Shown one piece after another: positions 54,831-64,000 of a stretch of 64,000 nt of DNA. Position 1 is the first letter of the stretch. Each line of letters begins with the position of its first letter. The position numbers were made by a program, and so were the translations under genes. The notes below the pieces were generated by a model. The model saw only the letters and a list, made by a program, of their open reading frames with translations. It was not told where the DNA came from and ran no database searches. The stretch is from positions 44,558,441 through 44,622,440 of the forward strand of contig JAPTYO010000008.1 of assembly GCA_036873135.1 (NCBI GenBank). The letters run 5' to 3'. Source of the DNA: Clarkia xantiana subsp. parviflora. Lineage: Eukaryota; Streptophyta; Magnoliopsida; Myrtales; Onagraceae.

Positions 54831-55860
54831 TCCGCAACCTCCCGCCATTGGCGAAGCCCATCCCAGGCGAGCCACTCTATCTGTATTTGGCTGTTTCTGA
54901 ATTTGTTGTTAGCTATGTATTAGTGAAATACGTAGAGGGCAACCAAGTCCCCGTGTATTATGTAAGTAAGGCACTCGCCAAGTCTGAAATAAATTATCCC
55001 GCCGTTGAGAAGTATCTTTATGCGTTGATTGTTACTGCTCGGAAGCTGAGACCTTACTTCCATGCGCATGAGATTACCGTTTTGACGAATCAGCCCTTGA
55101 AACATTTTTTGAGCCGACCTGATGCGTCAGGGAGATTAGTGAAATGGGCAGTCGAGCTTAGTGATTTCCGCATTCACTTTGCTCCGAGAACGGCTATTAA
55201 GGGCTAGGCGTTGGCGGATTTCATAGCAGAGTCTACAGCCCCCGATCTAGAAGAAGCGGGCCCTGTAGAGGGGGCAACTATGGAAGTCCCGATAACAGAG
55301 CAGTCAGAACAGCCCGACGCCGAAAATACTTGGGAGATGTATACCGATGGCTCCTCAAATTCAGAAGGATCGGGAGCAGGTTTCGTACTAATACCACCAG
55401 ACGGAGGCGAGCCCCTCCGATATGCCTTGGCCTTGACATTTAGGGCCACCGACAATGAAGCTGAATACGAGGCCCTCATCACTGGCCTCAAGATTGCTAA
55501 AGGAACGGGAGTTGGTCACTTAAAGGTGAAGTGCGATGCTAGCCTGATCGTGAACCAAGTCCAGGGGCGATACGAAGCAAAGAGCCCGATGATGAAAAAG
55601 TATCTTCGCGAGGTACAAACCTTGAAGGAATTTTTCAAGAGCTTTGATATTGAGGCGATCCCGAGGGAGGATAATGTGGAAGCAGATTCCTTGAGCAAGT
55701 TTGCCTTGGGGGCACCCCTCGATGAAAGTCGGAAGGTGCACTTCTTGGAGAAGGTGATCTTGTCAACCACCGATCAATCGGAGGTATGTGCCATCGAGAC
55801 TGGATCGGAGGAGCCCACCTGGATGACCCCGATAGTTGCATATCTGACTTCGGGGGCAGT
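54831..55860 (+). pseudogene. Tat-B dual RNase H region
   Basis: The first, gypsy-type RNase H (54860-55200) again has LYLAVSEF at the position of the active-site Asp. TAG at 55205-55207 replaces CAG. The second, archaeal-like RNase H (about 55320-55700) shows YTDGSSNSEGSGAG, DNEAEYEAL, KCDASLIVNQ and EADSLSKFA without a frameshift, so it is better preserved than in Tat-A. Confidence 0.85.
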
Positions 55861-57053
55861 CCCCGATGATGAAGTAGCAGCCGGCAAAATACGCCGAATA
55901 GCGCCCAATTATGTGATGGTGGACAATCAACTGTTCAAAAAGGGGGTATGTAACTCCCTACTTGAAATGTGTGGCTGAGCCCGACACAGATCGGATCCCT
56001 AGGGAGGTGCACGAAAGACACTTGGCTTGTCATGAAGGTGCCCGATCCATCGTGAGGAAAGTGTTGAACCTAGGCTATTACTGGCCCTCGATCAATAAGG
56101 AGGCAACGATGCTAGTCCGATCCTGTGACGCTTGCCAAAGGTTAGCCCCGAATATCGTGGCTCCAGCTGCCGATCTGACTCCATCAAGAGTGCTTGGCCC
56201 TTCGCCCAATGGGGAATCGAATTGGTGGGGACCCCTTCTAGTTGCAAAAGGTCAGTGTCGATATTTAGTCGTGGCTATTGATTATTTCTCGAAGTGGATA
56301 GAAGCTAAGGCGTTGGCCAAGACAACGGGGAATCACATCCTCAAATTCCTCCAGACCCATATCATATCCCGATACGGGATCCCCAAGGTATTGATCAGCG
56401 ATAACGGCCCCCCATTTAACGGGGCCCAGTGGAAGGAGTACCTGGAGGAACTGAAAATTGAGAATCGGACAGCCTCTATTCGTCATGCTCAAACCAATGG
56501 ACAGGTGGAGTCAGCCAACAAGATCGTGATGGACGGCCTGAAGAAGAGTGTCCATGCCTTGAAGGGCAAATGGTTGGATGAGTTGGAAAATGTGCTTTGG
56601 GCTGTTAGAACAACACCCAAACGATCGACTGGGGATACTCCGTTTGGCCTTGTTTATGGCACGGAAGCAGTTGCTCCCGTCGAAATAGCTGTGGCATCCC
56701 ATCGGACGAGGTATTATGAACCTCTGTCGAATGATGAAATGAGGCGTCTGGACTTGGACTTGGTCGAAGTGAAGAGGCGGAGTGCCGAGGAGGTCCAGGC
56801 TCGGATGCGCTTGGCAACAACCCGATATTATAATCGACGAGTCAAGTCTCGACAGTTCTTTGTCGGGGAACTGGTCTGGCGTCGGAACGAATTTAACCAT
56901 TTGGATCGGATCAACAAGATGTCACTAAAATGGGAAGGGCCTTATAAGGTCGTGGGGATGCCAGCTCGAAATGCGTATAACTTGGAAGACCTCGATGGCA
57001 ATGTGTTGAAGCATTCTTTCAGTGGAGAACACTTGAAGAAATGTCATGCTTGA
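55861..57053 (+). pseudogene. Tat-B integrase
   Basis: Zinc-binding region (EVHERHLACHEGARS ... CDACQ, 55990-56140) preceded by a frameshift near 55955. Between about 56175 and 56235 the reading is out of register: one base lost, then one gained. The GIDLVGPL motif with the first catalytic Asp is therefore replaced by unrelated residues although the frame stays open. Later motifs ISDNGPPFNGAQ (~56395), TNGQVESANK (~56490) and the GPY-type end (WEGPYKVVG) are intact. Stop at 57053. Confidence 0.88.
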
Positions 57054-57056
57054 TAT

Positions 57057-57495
57057 TAAGTCGCCTTTAGTGGTGCAAGATATTTATCGAAGTCGCCTTC
57101 AGTGGTGCAAGATATTTATCGAAGTCGCCTTCAGTGGTGCAAGTTGTTTATCGAAGTCGCCTTCAGTGGTGAAAGTTGTTTATCGTTTTGATTCGATGTA
57201 AACAGGTTTTGAGCCATCAATGAATAAAGAGGTTGCTTCCGATCAAATCGCCTTAAGTGGCGTGGTTTCGCCTTAAGTGGTGTAGCTAAATCGCATTAAG
57301 TGGTGTGATCAAATCGCCTTAAGTGGCGTGGTTTCGCCTTAAGTGACGTGGTTTCGCCTTAAGTGGCACGATTAAATCGCCTTAAGTGGTGTGGGTAAAA
57401 TTTCTTAAGTGACGCGTCAAAATCACTCTGAAGTGGTATGATCGAATCGCCTTAATTGGCTTGGTTAATTCACCTTAAGTGGTGCAGCGATAATC
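57057..57495 (+). repeat. Tandem repeats after Tat-B integrase
   Basis: Two sub-arrays: four units of about 33 bp around 'gtcgccttcagtggtgcaag' (57060-57185) and about ten units around 'atcgccttaagtggcgtgg' (57247-57490). The same motif family follows the integrase of Tat-A. They separate the sense genes from the 3' end of the antisense gene. Confidence 0.85.
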
Positions 57496-57578
57496 AGAAC
57501 CAAAAGAGATGGATATTATAAAGATCTAAAAGGTTCACGACAAACGAAGGAAATTACAAGGATTCAAAAATAAAGCGA

Positions 57579-60476
57579 TTATGCTTGATCCTTGGCAGTG
57601 TCGAGGGGAGCAGGGTCCACGAGGTCTGTGGCAGAAGGCTCCGCGGTCAGAGGGTCGGATCCTAGAAGATTGGCCGCGGGAGGATCGGACTCTGGTGAAG
57701 GGTTGATCATCGGGGGATCAGTTGTCGGAAGTTCTGCACTTGGAGGCTCCACCGTGCCTAGCACCCGCAGTCCCCTCGGGGGTGTTGGCCCCGTCACTCT
57801 CCTCAGAAAGGCTGAAATACCTCTCCGCGAAGGGGGCGAGAGTCTGAGACTTGGTGAAGTCGATGGCACCACCATACTCCAGATGGAGCTTCTCGACAGC
57901 ATTAAGCAAGGTGGTCTCTACCTCCGCCGTACAGAACTTCACCGCGTTCGCTTGAAAAGCCTCGGAGCCCTGATAATCTTCCCGACCTTTGGCTCCAGCT
58001 TCAGCCAGCTTGGCGGGGAACTCGGCGACCTCCCGCTCCAGCTGTTGGGACCGGTTGGTGAGAAGGACCTTCTCAGCCTCCAGCCCCGCCTTGGCATCCT
58101 TAATGGCCTTCTTCTCGAGGACAAACCTGTCCCGATCCTCCGTGCGCCCCTGCTGCTCTTCATTGAGTTTTTGACGCTCCTGCTTCAGCAACCTCTCAAA
58201 GTCGTGAACCTGCCTCAGGAGGTCCCGGGTCTTCTGGTTAAGGAGGGCCTGCTCCTTAACCAACTTACCCCTCGACGATTCGGAGGCAGCCAGATCCTCC
58301 TTGAGCTTGGCCAAGACCTCGGGGGCCGCCTTGGCCCGCTCCTGCTCCAGGGCCTCCTCCAAGGCCAGGATGTACCCGAAACAGCGGTGCTGATCCGCCA
58401 TTTCCTGTGGAAAAGAAGGGAAGAGGTTAGAATATGAGAATATTCTACATTATATCCTAAGTGTCAAAACAGGAAGCCTTACCTCCACACGACGAACGAC
58501 CATGTCGCGAATGTCCGCGTGGATGTCCTCTCGGGCCAAGGAGAGTGGAAGCTTCATAGACGGCGGAACTGAACCTGCCAGCAGGTGCAGACCAAGTTCC
58601 GGTGATATATTGTCCCAACGCAGCGGGACCCTCTGCAATGACTCGATCGGGGTCCAGGGAGCTGCCATCTGGTTGGGGGCGTAAAGCTGATAGAAGCTCC
58701 AGTCTAAGGGGAGAGGAGGAGGAGTGACCTGAGCGTCGGAGGTGCGCCCCTCCGAGCCGCCGTGAGAACCCGTCGTCCCTTTTGGGAGTCAGGCTCAGGA
58801 CCGGCGAATGCTGTTGTGCCGGGGAAGATGGGGGCAGCCCTTCGGGAGTCGGCTCCAACGGGGTCTGCCTCACCCCCCGACGAAGAACCAGGGGCTGACC
58901 TTCGCTCGCCTCCTCAGAAGAATGAGAGACGTCCAGGTCAACCACCCGACGAAATTGACCGTCCGTCGGGGCGTCTTCAGTCCCCAATCTCGTCGGGGCA
59001 GGAAGTGACAGGAGGGGCTCTCCGACTCGGGCGTCGGAGGGTGGCATCCCCGCAGAAGCTCCAGCTCCCGATTGGCCTGCAGCTGGAGGACGAGAAGCTT
59101 CAGAAAGAAAATCAGGAAGTTGGTCGGGATCCTTACACTAAATGACTCGACAGGAGAGGTACTGATCCTTCCCGTAATAATTTTAATAACCCGCTTTAAG
59201 AATGCGGGGAGTTTCTCCTTGCAGGATATGTTTGATCCCTTCAATCCTGGCTCCCTTATCGGAGGGGATTAACTCCTCGGGAATACGCCTCCTGTATAAT
59301 CGAATTGCTAAGCGGAGCTGTTTACCTTCCTCGGGAGTCTTGGTGTTGAAGATTTGCTCCATCTTCTCCACCCGGGCCCGCTTGATCTGCTGCGAAGTCG
59401 GAGGTGCCGATGTGGAGGTGCCCCTCTTCGAAGACTTCCTCGCGGGGCGTTGGACAGCATCGGTCTCCGCCTGCTTAAGCACGAGATTGGTCAGCAATGA
59501 TACCTTCTTAGCTGCAAAGACAAAAATGAAAGTGCAATTAGTATATTACCCAAGGAACGAGGTTGGAAGGGCCGTCGAAGAGTTGACCCCCGGAAGCAAC
59601 ATCAAGGAGTCGGATCCCGGTCAGAACCAGGTCCCGCTCCCCGATGGAGTTGGCATCGAGGGGAGCGAAAGAATCCCCCAAGCGGAAGAGTTGGATACAG
59701 TGGAAAATCTGGAAATCCTCCTTGGAGTAAGTGTGAAAAGCGGGAGGAGGGTCTGCCCCAACCAACCACAGAATGGAGCTGTTCCGGATGAAGAAGTAAT
59801 TCTTCTTCCAGCCGCTGTTATCGGGCCTCGAGTCGGTGATGAGCCCCCGACCTTTGGCGACCTTCCATGTGTCACCAGTCCAGCTGCATCGGGAGAGCTG
59901 CGCCTTGCTCCACTTAGGCATCCTCGGGTAAAAGGCACAGACCCCGACATCATTGCACTTCAATCCATAGAAGGTCCGAAAAAGTCGGAGGCTATAGGGC
60001 CATTGTTGACGGAGGCAAAGGACGCGGAAGGCATTCCACACGCGGATGGCGTGGGCGGAGAAAGTAGTCGGATGTGTTTTGTAATATTTACACATCTCGA
60101 CTATGTCCCCACAGAAGGGGAATCGGATCCCCGCCAATACTTGCCCGGCGGAGACAAACACCTCCCCTTCCCGGGGAAGAGTGACCACAGGGTCGCTCGG
60201 CACGCGAGGGCGAGGATAGGGATATCGAGGCTCCCAGGTGGAAGTGATACACCCTTCCCGGAGAGCCGCATCATAGGCGGTTTCTGAAATCTCATTGCAA
60301 GCATAATCGAACTTGAAGGGTTTCCTCCCCCAGGAACTTGATTCACCGTCTGGAAAATGATCAGAGCAAGAAAAGGCACAGTTGATTCTTGGAAAAATCC
60401 GGGTAAGTTGATTAAGATAAAAGAAAAACTATGCTAACATTTTCTTCAGAATCGAAGGAGAAATCTTACCAGACAT
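57579..60476 (-). pseudogene. Spliced antisense gene of Tat-B (PF04195-like plus coiled coil)
   Basis: Runs against the element. Exon 1 is 60476-60470 (ATG at 60476-60474), then a GTAAGA...TTTTCCAG intron (60469-60350, 120 bp). Exon 2 (60349-59550) continues in frame and encodes the N-terminal domain (IRFPFCGDIVEMCKYYKTHP ... WKKNYFFIRNSSILW), resembling PF04195. A short 38-bp gap (59549-59512) with splice-like ends follows, probably a shrunken intron, then a basic Ser/Thr-rich part. A good intron (58482-58405, GTAAGG...TTCCACAG, 78 bp) joins in frame to a coiled coil (LEEALEQERAKAAPEVLAKL, to about 57860) and a DPP-rich tail ending at 57579. Frameshifts near 58700-58850 and 57760 break it now. 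Confidence 0.7.
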
Positions 60477-60624
60477 GTTGAAGCGGAGCGGAAAAGATGA
60501 TCTTGATGGCCGGAGAGCCTGGCTACCGGAGTGCTGGTCGAAAATTAGAAAGGAGAACTTGAGCTTTTGAAATCACAAGAGAATGAAACGGTAGAGGAGA
60601 ACTGAATAGTGCCAAGATTTGGGG

Positions 60625-60632
60625 TTTTATAG
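60625..60632 (-). promoter_or_regulatory. TATA box of the Tat-B antisense gene
   Basis: On the minus strand CTATAAAAC follows 'ctctctc' and stands about 150 bp before the ATG at 60476. It is outside the LTR, so the antisense gene appears to have its own promoter. Confidence 0.6.
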
Positions 60633-60885
60633 GAGAGAGGGTAGCCAAAGAGACGTTGCAATCCGGACCGTTGAAGATGAAACGCTTCGTTGAGGCTCTA
60701 GCGACAAGATAGCTAAAAAGAGCTTTTTCAGAAAAGCAGGCACGGGCACCCAAGCCATTGCTTCATCACCCATCGCATTTAATAGTTGAGTAATCGAGAA
60801 ATCCTTTCGAATTCGGTGGTTATCCTCGGAATATCGGGAGATCCGGAGTTGGAAAACACGACGAAGTGAAAGTCCCTCATGTCTT

Positions 60886-60894
60886 GGGGGCAAA
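60886..60894 (+). promoter_or_regulatory. Tat-B polypurine tract
   Basis: GGGGGCAAA directly before the 3' LTR, as in Tat-A. Confidence 0.75.
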
Positions 60895-61574
60895 TAATGG
60901 GTTTCGATATAGTCGTTAGGCCCATTAACGACGACTAAACGACGAAGTAGGCCCACTGGCCCCCAAAGGAGGCTTAGAAGACCAATACGAGGGGTCCCGA
61001 CAAAGTCGGTCCCAACATATGAGCTGAACGCTCCCGATGATATGCCTTTAAGTAGGCCCCGATTATATGCCTTTGAGTAGGCCCCGATGATATGCCTTCG
61101 AGTAGGCCCCGATACTAAATCCCTGAGAATGCTGGCCCTGTCCCGATGACGAGGGGCCCCGAGCGGTGACCAAAGGAGATACCTCTGGAGTCCCCGACAT
61201 CCGTCGGGACTTGCCACCAGAGAATGAGGCCAAGAAACACGCCCACTATCAACATAGTGGGGAAGTGGCCTGAAAAGACGGAACGTGGGGAAGTGGCCGA
61301 GATAAACGGAACGTGGGCTAACTACGCCCAGCAGTTATCGCAACAAGTAACTGGGGTAACTCCTCCCCTATATAAAGGAAGGAGTTACCTCAGGATTGAT
61401 ATGTTCATACACTGACATACTGATACTTGCTTGCCCACATCGAGATACTCATTTAAGCATCGGAGAGGGATTCAGGGTCACCGCCCGGTCTATCCCCTTC
61501 TTGCAGGATTACTTTGTGCGAAGGAGTTCGGACTTCCGTCAAGAACGTACCGGAGTTCCAACCGTGATCCAACA
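60895..61574 (+). repeat. Tat-B 3' LTR
   Basis: 680 bp. It begins TAATGGG where the 5' LTR has TGATGGG, so the terminal TG has mutated. TATA at 61369-61376. Ends GATCCAACA before the gttac duplication. Confidence 0.92.
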
Positions 61575-61579
61575 GTTAC

Positions 61580-61818
61580 GTTAGGAAATTGAGCCAGACT
61601 CAAATCCTAATTGACATGAGAGATCCAAAATTGGGCCTCCCTGTACTACATGGCCGACCGAAATAATGGAGGGGGTAAAGTGGACTTTTGTCCACTTTAC
61701 TCCAACTATAAATAGATAGTGTTAGGGGATTTTTAGGGCCTAATTCTTAATCCTTCATATGACTATTTTAGAGAGAAAAAAGCCTCCTCCCCACACTAAG
61801 TTTCGACCGAACCATATC
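61580..61818 (+). repeat. Cop3 3' LTR, second part
   Basis: Continues the LTR interrupted at 50780, matching the Cop3 5' LTR from 'gttaggaaattg' to 'gaccgaaccatatc'. It is cut by GagF at 61819. Confidence 0.85.
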
Positions 61819-62492
61819 TGTTAGATATCTGTCCAATTCGGGTTCGTATTTACATTTCGGGCCTCGCAAAATATCACAAAACCCCTAAAAAACCCTTTCG
61901 CGGACACCCAAGTCTAAAACTGTCCGGGATACGCGCAATTCCCGGCCGAAGGACTTCCGGATTGCCCTAAGGCGATCCGGAGGTCTGAATTGCCCTAGGT
62001 CCGGATTACCATTTTTCTTCGTACGCTCACCCCGATTAATTGGCCAAGTGCGGGAAGTCGGTGCATGCATAGTCCGCCTTGATGACGGTATACGTCTTCC
62101 TTACATACCGACATCAAGTAGTTCAAAACTGGGCATGATCCTTAGGTTCCCTATAAATAGGGGCCTAGATCTCCCATTCTAGACAACTCCCTCACTTTTG
62201 AACTTTGGATGCTCTGACTTCTCTCTAAGGCTTTCTCTCTCTAGAAGTTCTAACTTGAGCGTCGGAGTGGGCCCAACCAGCATTCCCCCCTCCCACGCTG
62301 GTTACTGCCCCTCGTGCAGGACCCGAAGATCAAGAGTTCAAGGTCGAGGATTGGGAGATTAGCTCGGTGATTGTGTTTTAAGGATCGCGGCGTTCCCGTC
62401 CTTATACATACATCTCGAGCCCGATTGTGAAGAAAGAAGCCTGTTCGTGAAGGAAAAAGCCCGAAGCTGCCCAAGTGGAAGCAAACATAACA
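61819..62492 (+). repeat. GagF 5' LTR
   Basis: 674 bp, TGTTAGATATCTG ... AACATAACA, matching the GagD LTR. TATA box CTATAAATAG at 62151-62160. Confidence 0.9.
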
Positions 62493-62511
62493 TTTGGCGC
62501 CGTCTGAAGTG
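62493..62511 (+). promoter_or_regulatory. GagF primer-binding site
   Basis: TTTGGCGCCGTCTGAAGTG immediately after the LTR, identical to GagD. Confidence 0.78.
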
Positions 62512-62527
62512 ATTCGAACAAAAAGTC

Positions 62528-64000
62528 GTGCTGAAAGCCAAGACAGGAAGACGACCAAAGAAGGTGAGTGTAAGCAACGAGGAGTCAACCGGGACCTTCT
62601 CATATTCCCGACGCAGAATCTACGGCTTCGTCCATTCCGTCCACAAATGCCCCCCTACACAGTACGGGCCGGAAGATCAAAACAATGCGCCTCCCCAAGA
62701 GCAAAGGACGAGGGTGAATCAGGAATTCCCATCGGGAATGCCAGCCGAGGCAGCACAACAACAACCAAGGAATGCAGCCAACATGCCTACAGTCACACCG
62801 GCAATGTTGGCGGCAGTTGAAGAACTTCTTACTCTCAGGGAGATCTTAAGGAGTCAAGGATATGCTGCACCTCCGCCACCACCCCCGCATGCTAATGAAC
62901 AAGCTGCACTAGCCAGGGAAGCGTCACGTGATGCCAACCAGCAAAAGCCGCAACACCCAGAGGGAGTAGGAGACTCCGAAGATACCTATCAACAGGCCAG
63001 GCGGGAGCCAGCACGTTCATGCACTCCAAGCGTTGGCATGAAGCAACAACAAGGAGTGAGATGGAAGCAGCCTCCTATGAGCAATTCACAACGCCTACAC
63101 AAGGAGGATAGCCTTAAGACAACAAGCCATGCTGATACATGCAACGATGGGTGGAGGAAGACCGCGTAACAATGAAATCCCAATCACGGGACTCACGGCT
63201 AAGGCCTTAGAAGAAATGATTGAGTGAAGCAATCAAAGATGAAAGGAATGCATGCCCTGGAAGAAAATGCATCACATCCATTCTCTGATGAATTAGTGCA
63301 CAGTCACGTTCCAGATGCCCTGTACAGAATCGGTGGAGAAAAATATAGAGGAAAAGGAGATCCAATCGAGCATTTGCAACAACATGAAGCGTCTCTACTT
63401 GGACGAAAGAACAACCCGCATCACGTTGCCATGACATTTGCAAATACTCTCGTTGGAACTGCCGCACATTGGTTCTTCTCGCTCCCATGCGGAAGCGTTA
63501 CGTCATGGGCATATCTAAAGGAAAAATTCATTCAAAGATACATGGGGGAGCGCACACTCCTTAAAGGGCCGAACGTGTTGAATGAGGTGACACAGCAAAA
63601 CGACGAGTCGTTAGCAGATTATTACATCCGCTTCAATTAAAACATCCCAGACATTCAAGGAAACATCACCGAAGGAGAAATCGTGCGCGCCTTCATTGCA
63701 AATTTAGGCCGAAGAGGATATGCCCTGGCTGAAAAGATGTCAAAGCGCCCAGTTAAGACACTTGAAGAATTGGCGGCGAGGGTAAAAGAATTCGTGGATC
63801 TGGACAGATTCAGAGAGCAACATAAGGCGAAAGTTAGTGCAGCTCGCACTAAGGAGAAGCAAGCAAAACCCCAGCAAGGCCCGCATCAAGCGAGACAATT
63901 CCAGCCCCATAAGAGGCCGTATCAGCCCGAATTTCAAAGACCAAAAGAAGCGAACCTGGCAGAATACGTTCCTTTGAATGCACCACTTTCCGTAATCTTG
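62528..64000 (+). pseudogene. GagF gag, partial and broken
   Basis: Homologous to GagD gag. The GagD start codon is AAG here; an upstream ATG-like position is absent, and the open reading from about 62528 uses CTG at its left edge, so the true start is lost. Regions in order: basic N-terminus (TGRRPKK), a Pro run (APPPPPPPHANEQAA, ~62865), then a 2-bp deletion near 63165 and a 7-bp deletion near 63225. The capsid-type domain follows (DPIEHLQQHEASLLG, WFFSLPCGS, FIQRYMGE; 63350-63550). TAA at 63638 stands where GagD has CAA. The frame then continues to the window end (VKEFVDLDRFREQHKAK). The protein is cut by the window border before the zinc knuckle. Confidence 0.83.

Larger units (their letters stand above)
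50781..61574 (+). mobile_element. Tat-B: full-length Tat-lineage gypsy retrotransposon, decayed
   Basis: 10.8 kb with LTRs of equal length (680 bp; 50781-51460 and 60895-61574) and perfect gttac duplications (50776-50780 and 61575-61579). It is closely related to Tat-A and retains the complete antisense gene that Tat-A lost. Gag-pol is broken by frameshifts near 52088, 53543, 54270 and 55960 and stops at 53237 and 55205. It was inserted into the 3' LTR of Cop3. Confidence 0.93.
41951..61818 (+). mobile_element. Cop3: Ty1/copia LTR retrotransposon, partial, with nested elements
   Basis: Same family as Cop1 and Cop2. It has a 5' LTR (41951-43307, split by a solo LTR), a long leader, a gag, degenerate integrase-side sequence, reverse transcriptase/RNase H, and a 3' LTR (50701-50780 and 61580-61818) interrupted by Tat-B and then by GagF. 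The rest of that LTR must lie beyond the window, so the target duplication cannot be checked. The left border is approximate because the first bases read TTTAAGC rather than TGTAAGC. Confidence 0.82.
61819..64000 (+). mobile_element. GagF: second member of the GagD family, runs off the window
   Basis: Plus-strand element with 5' LTR, primer site and gag of the GagD family. It begins in the Cop3 3' LTR. Its remaining part, including protease, any pol, an antisense gene and the 3' LTR, is beyond 64000. Confidence 0.88.

Noticed and set aside
57592..58437. Long plus-strand frame across the 3' part of the antisense gene
   Set aside because: The minus-strand reading has splice sites, coiled-coil heptads and a homologue in Tat-A and GagD; the plus-strand one is its shadow.
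59202..60287. 361-codon plus-strand frame between integrase and 3' LTR of Tat-B
   Set aside because: It overlaps the PF04195-like antisense exons, has no recognisable domain, and its Tat-A counterpart is absent.

Overview
This is intergenic DNA of a flowering plant, made almost entirely of LTR retrotransposons nested inside one another plus a few small DNA transposons. The evidence is plant-type Ty1/copia and Ty3/gypsy (Tat-lineage) polyproteins, initiator-tRNA-Met primer sites (TGGTATCAGAGC), plant-like TATA boxes, GT-AG introns of 75-120 bp, and MULE and hAT foldback elements with 8-10 bp target duplications. I found no ordinary host gene, rRNA, tRNA or CRISPR. The species cannot be named from the window.

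Layout, with labels used throughout. Cop1 is an old copia element on the minus strand. It survives as fragments at 1112-1686, 11144-12272 and 38273-41950. Tat-A (1692-11138, +) sits in Cop1 with TSD gttat, and itself carries a hAT MITE (3161-3740) and a MULE-like foldback (7472-8330). Cop2 (12273-38267, +, TSD tttca/tatca) was inserted into the reverse transcriptase region of Cop1. Cop2 contains GagD (15886-27545, -, TSD cctac), a gag-protease element without reverse transcriptase or integrase, which holds a short TRIM-like element (16994-18267, TSD cattc). Cop2 also contains CopE (28136-33899, -, TSD caact), which looks intact. Cop3 (41951-61818, +) sits at the other end of Cop1. It carries a solo LTR (42449-43204) in its 5' LTR, and Tat-B (50781-61574, +, TSD gttac) and GagF (61819 to beyond the window, +) in its 3' LTR. 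The left edge (13-971) is a MULE-like element inside the end of a second one.

Most polyproteins are broken, largely by stops that look like C-to-T or G-to-A changes plus small indels. CopE is the exception: one uninterrupted 1488-residue gag-pol and two 276-bp LTRs between which I see no difference.

The most interesting content is a gene carried antisense to two different gypsy-type families. In GagD it reads as five exons whose phases agree across four introns. In Tat-B it has its own TATA box, a tiny first exon and in-frame introns. Tat-A keeps only its 3' end. The protein has an N-terminal domain resembling the plant 'putative gypsy-type transposon' family (PF04195, from memory) and a C-terminal coiled coil. 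The Tat gag proteins also carry a long Arg-Ser repeat like that of splicing factors.
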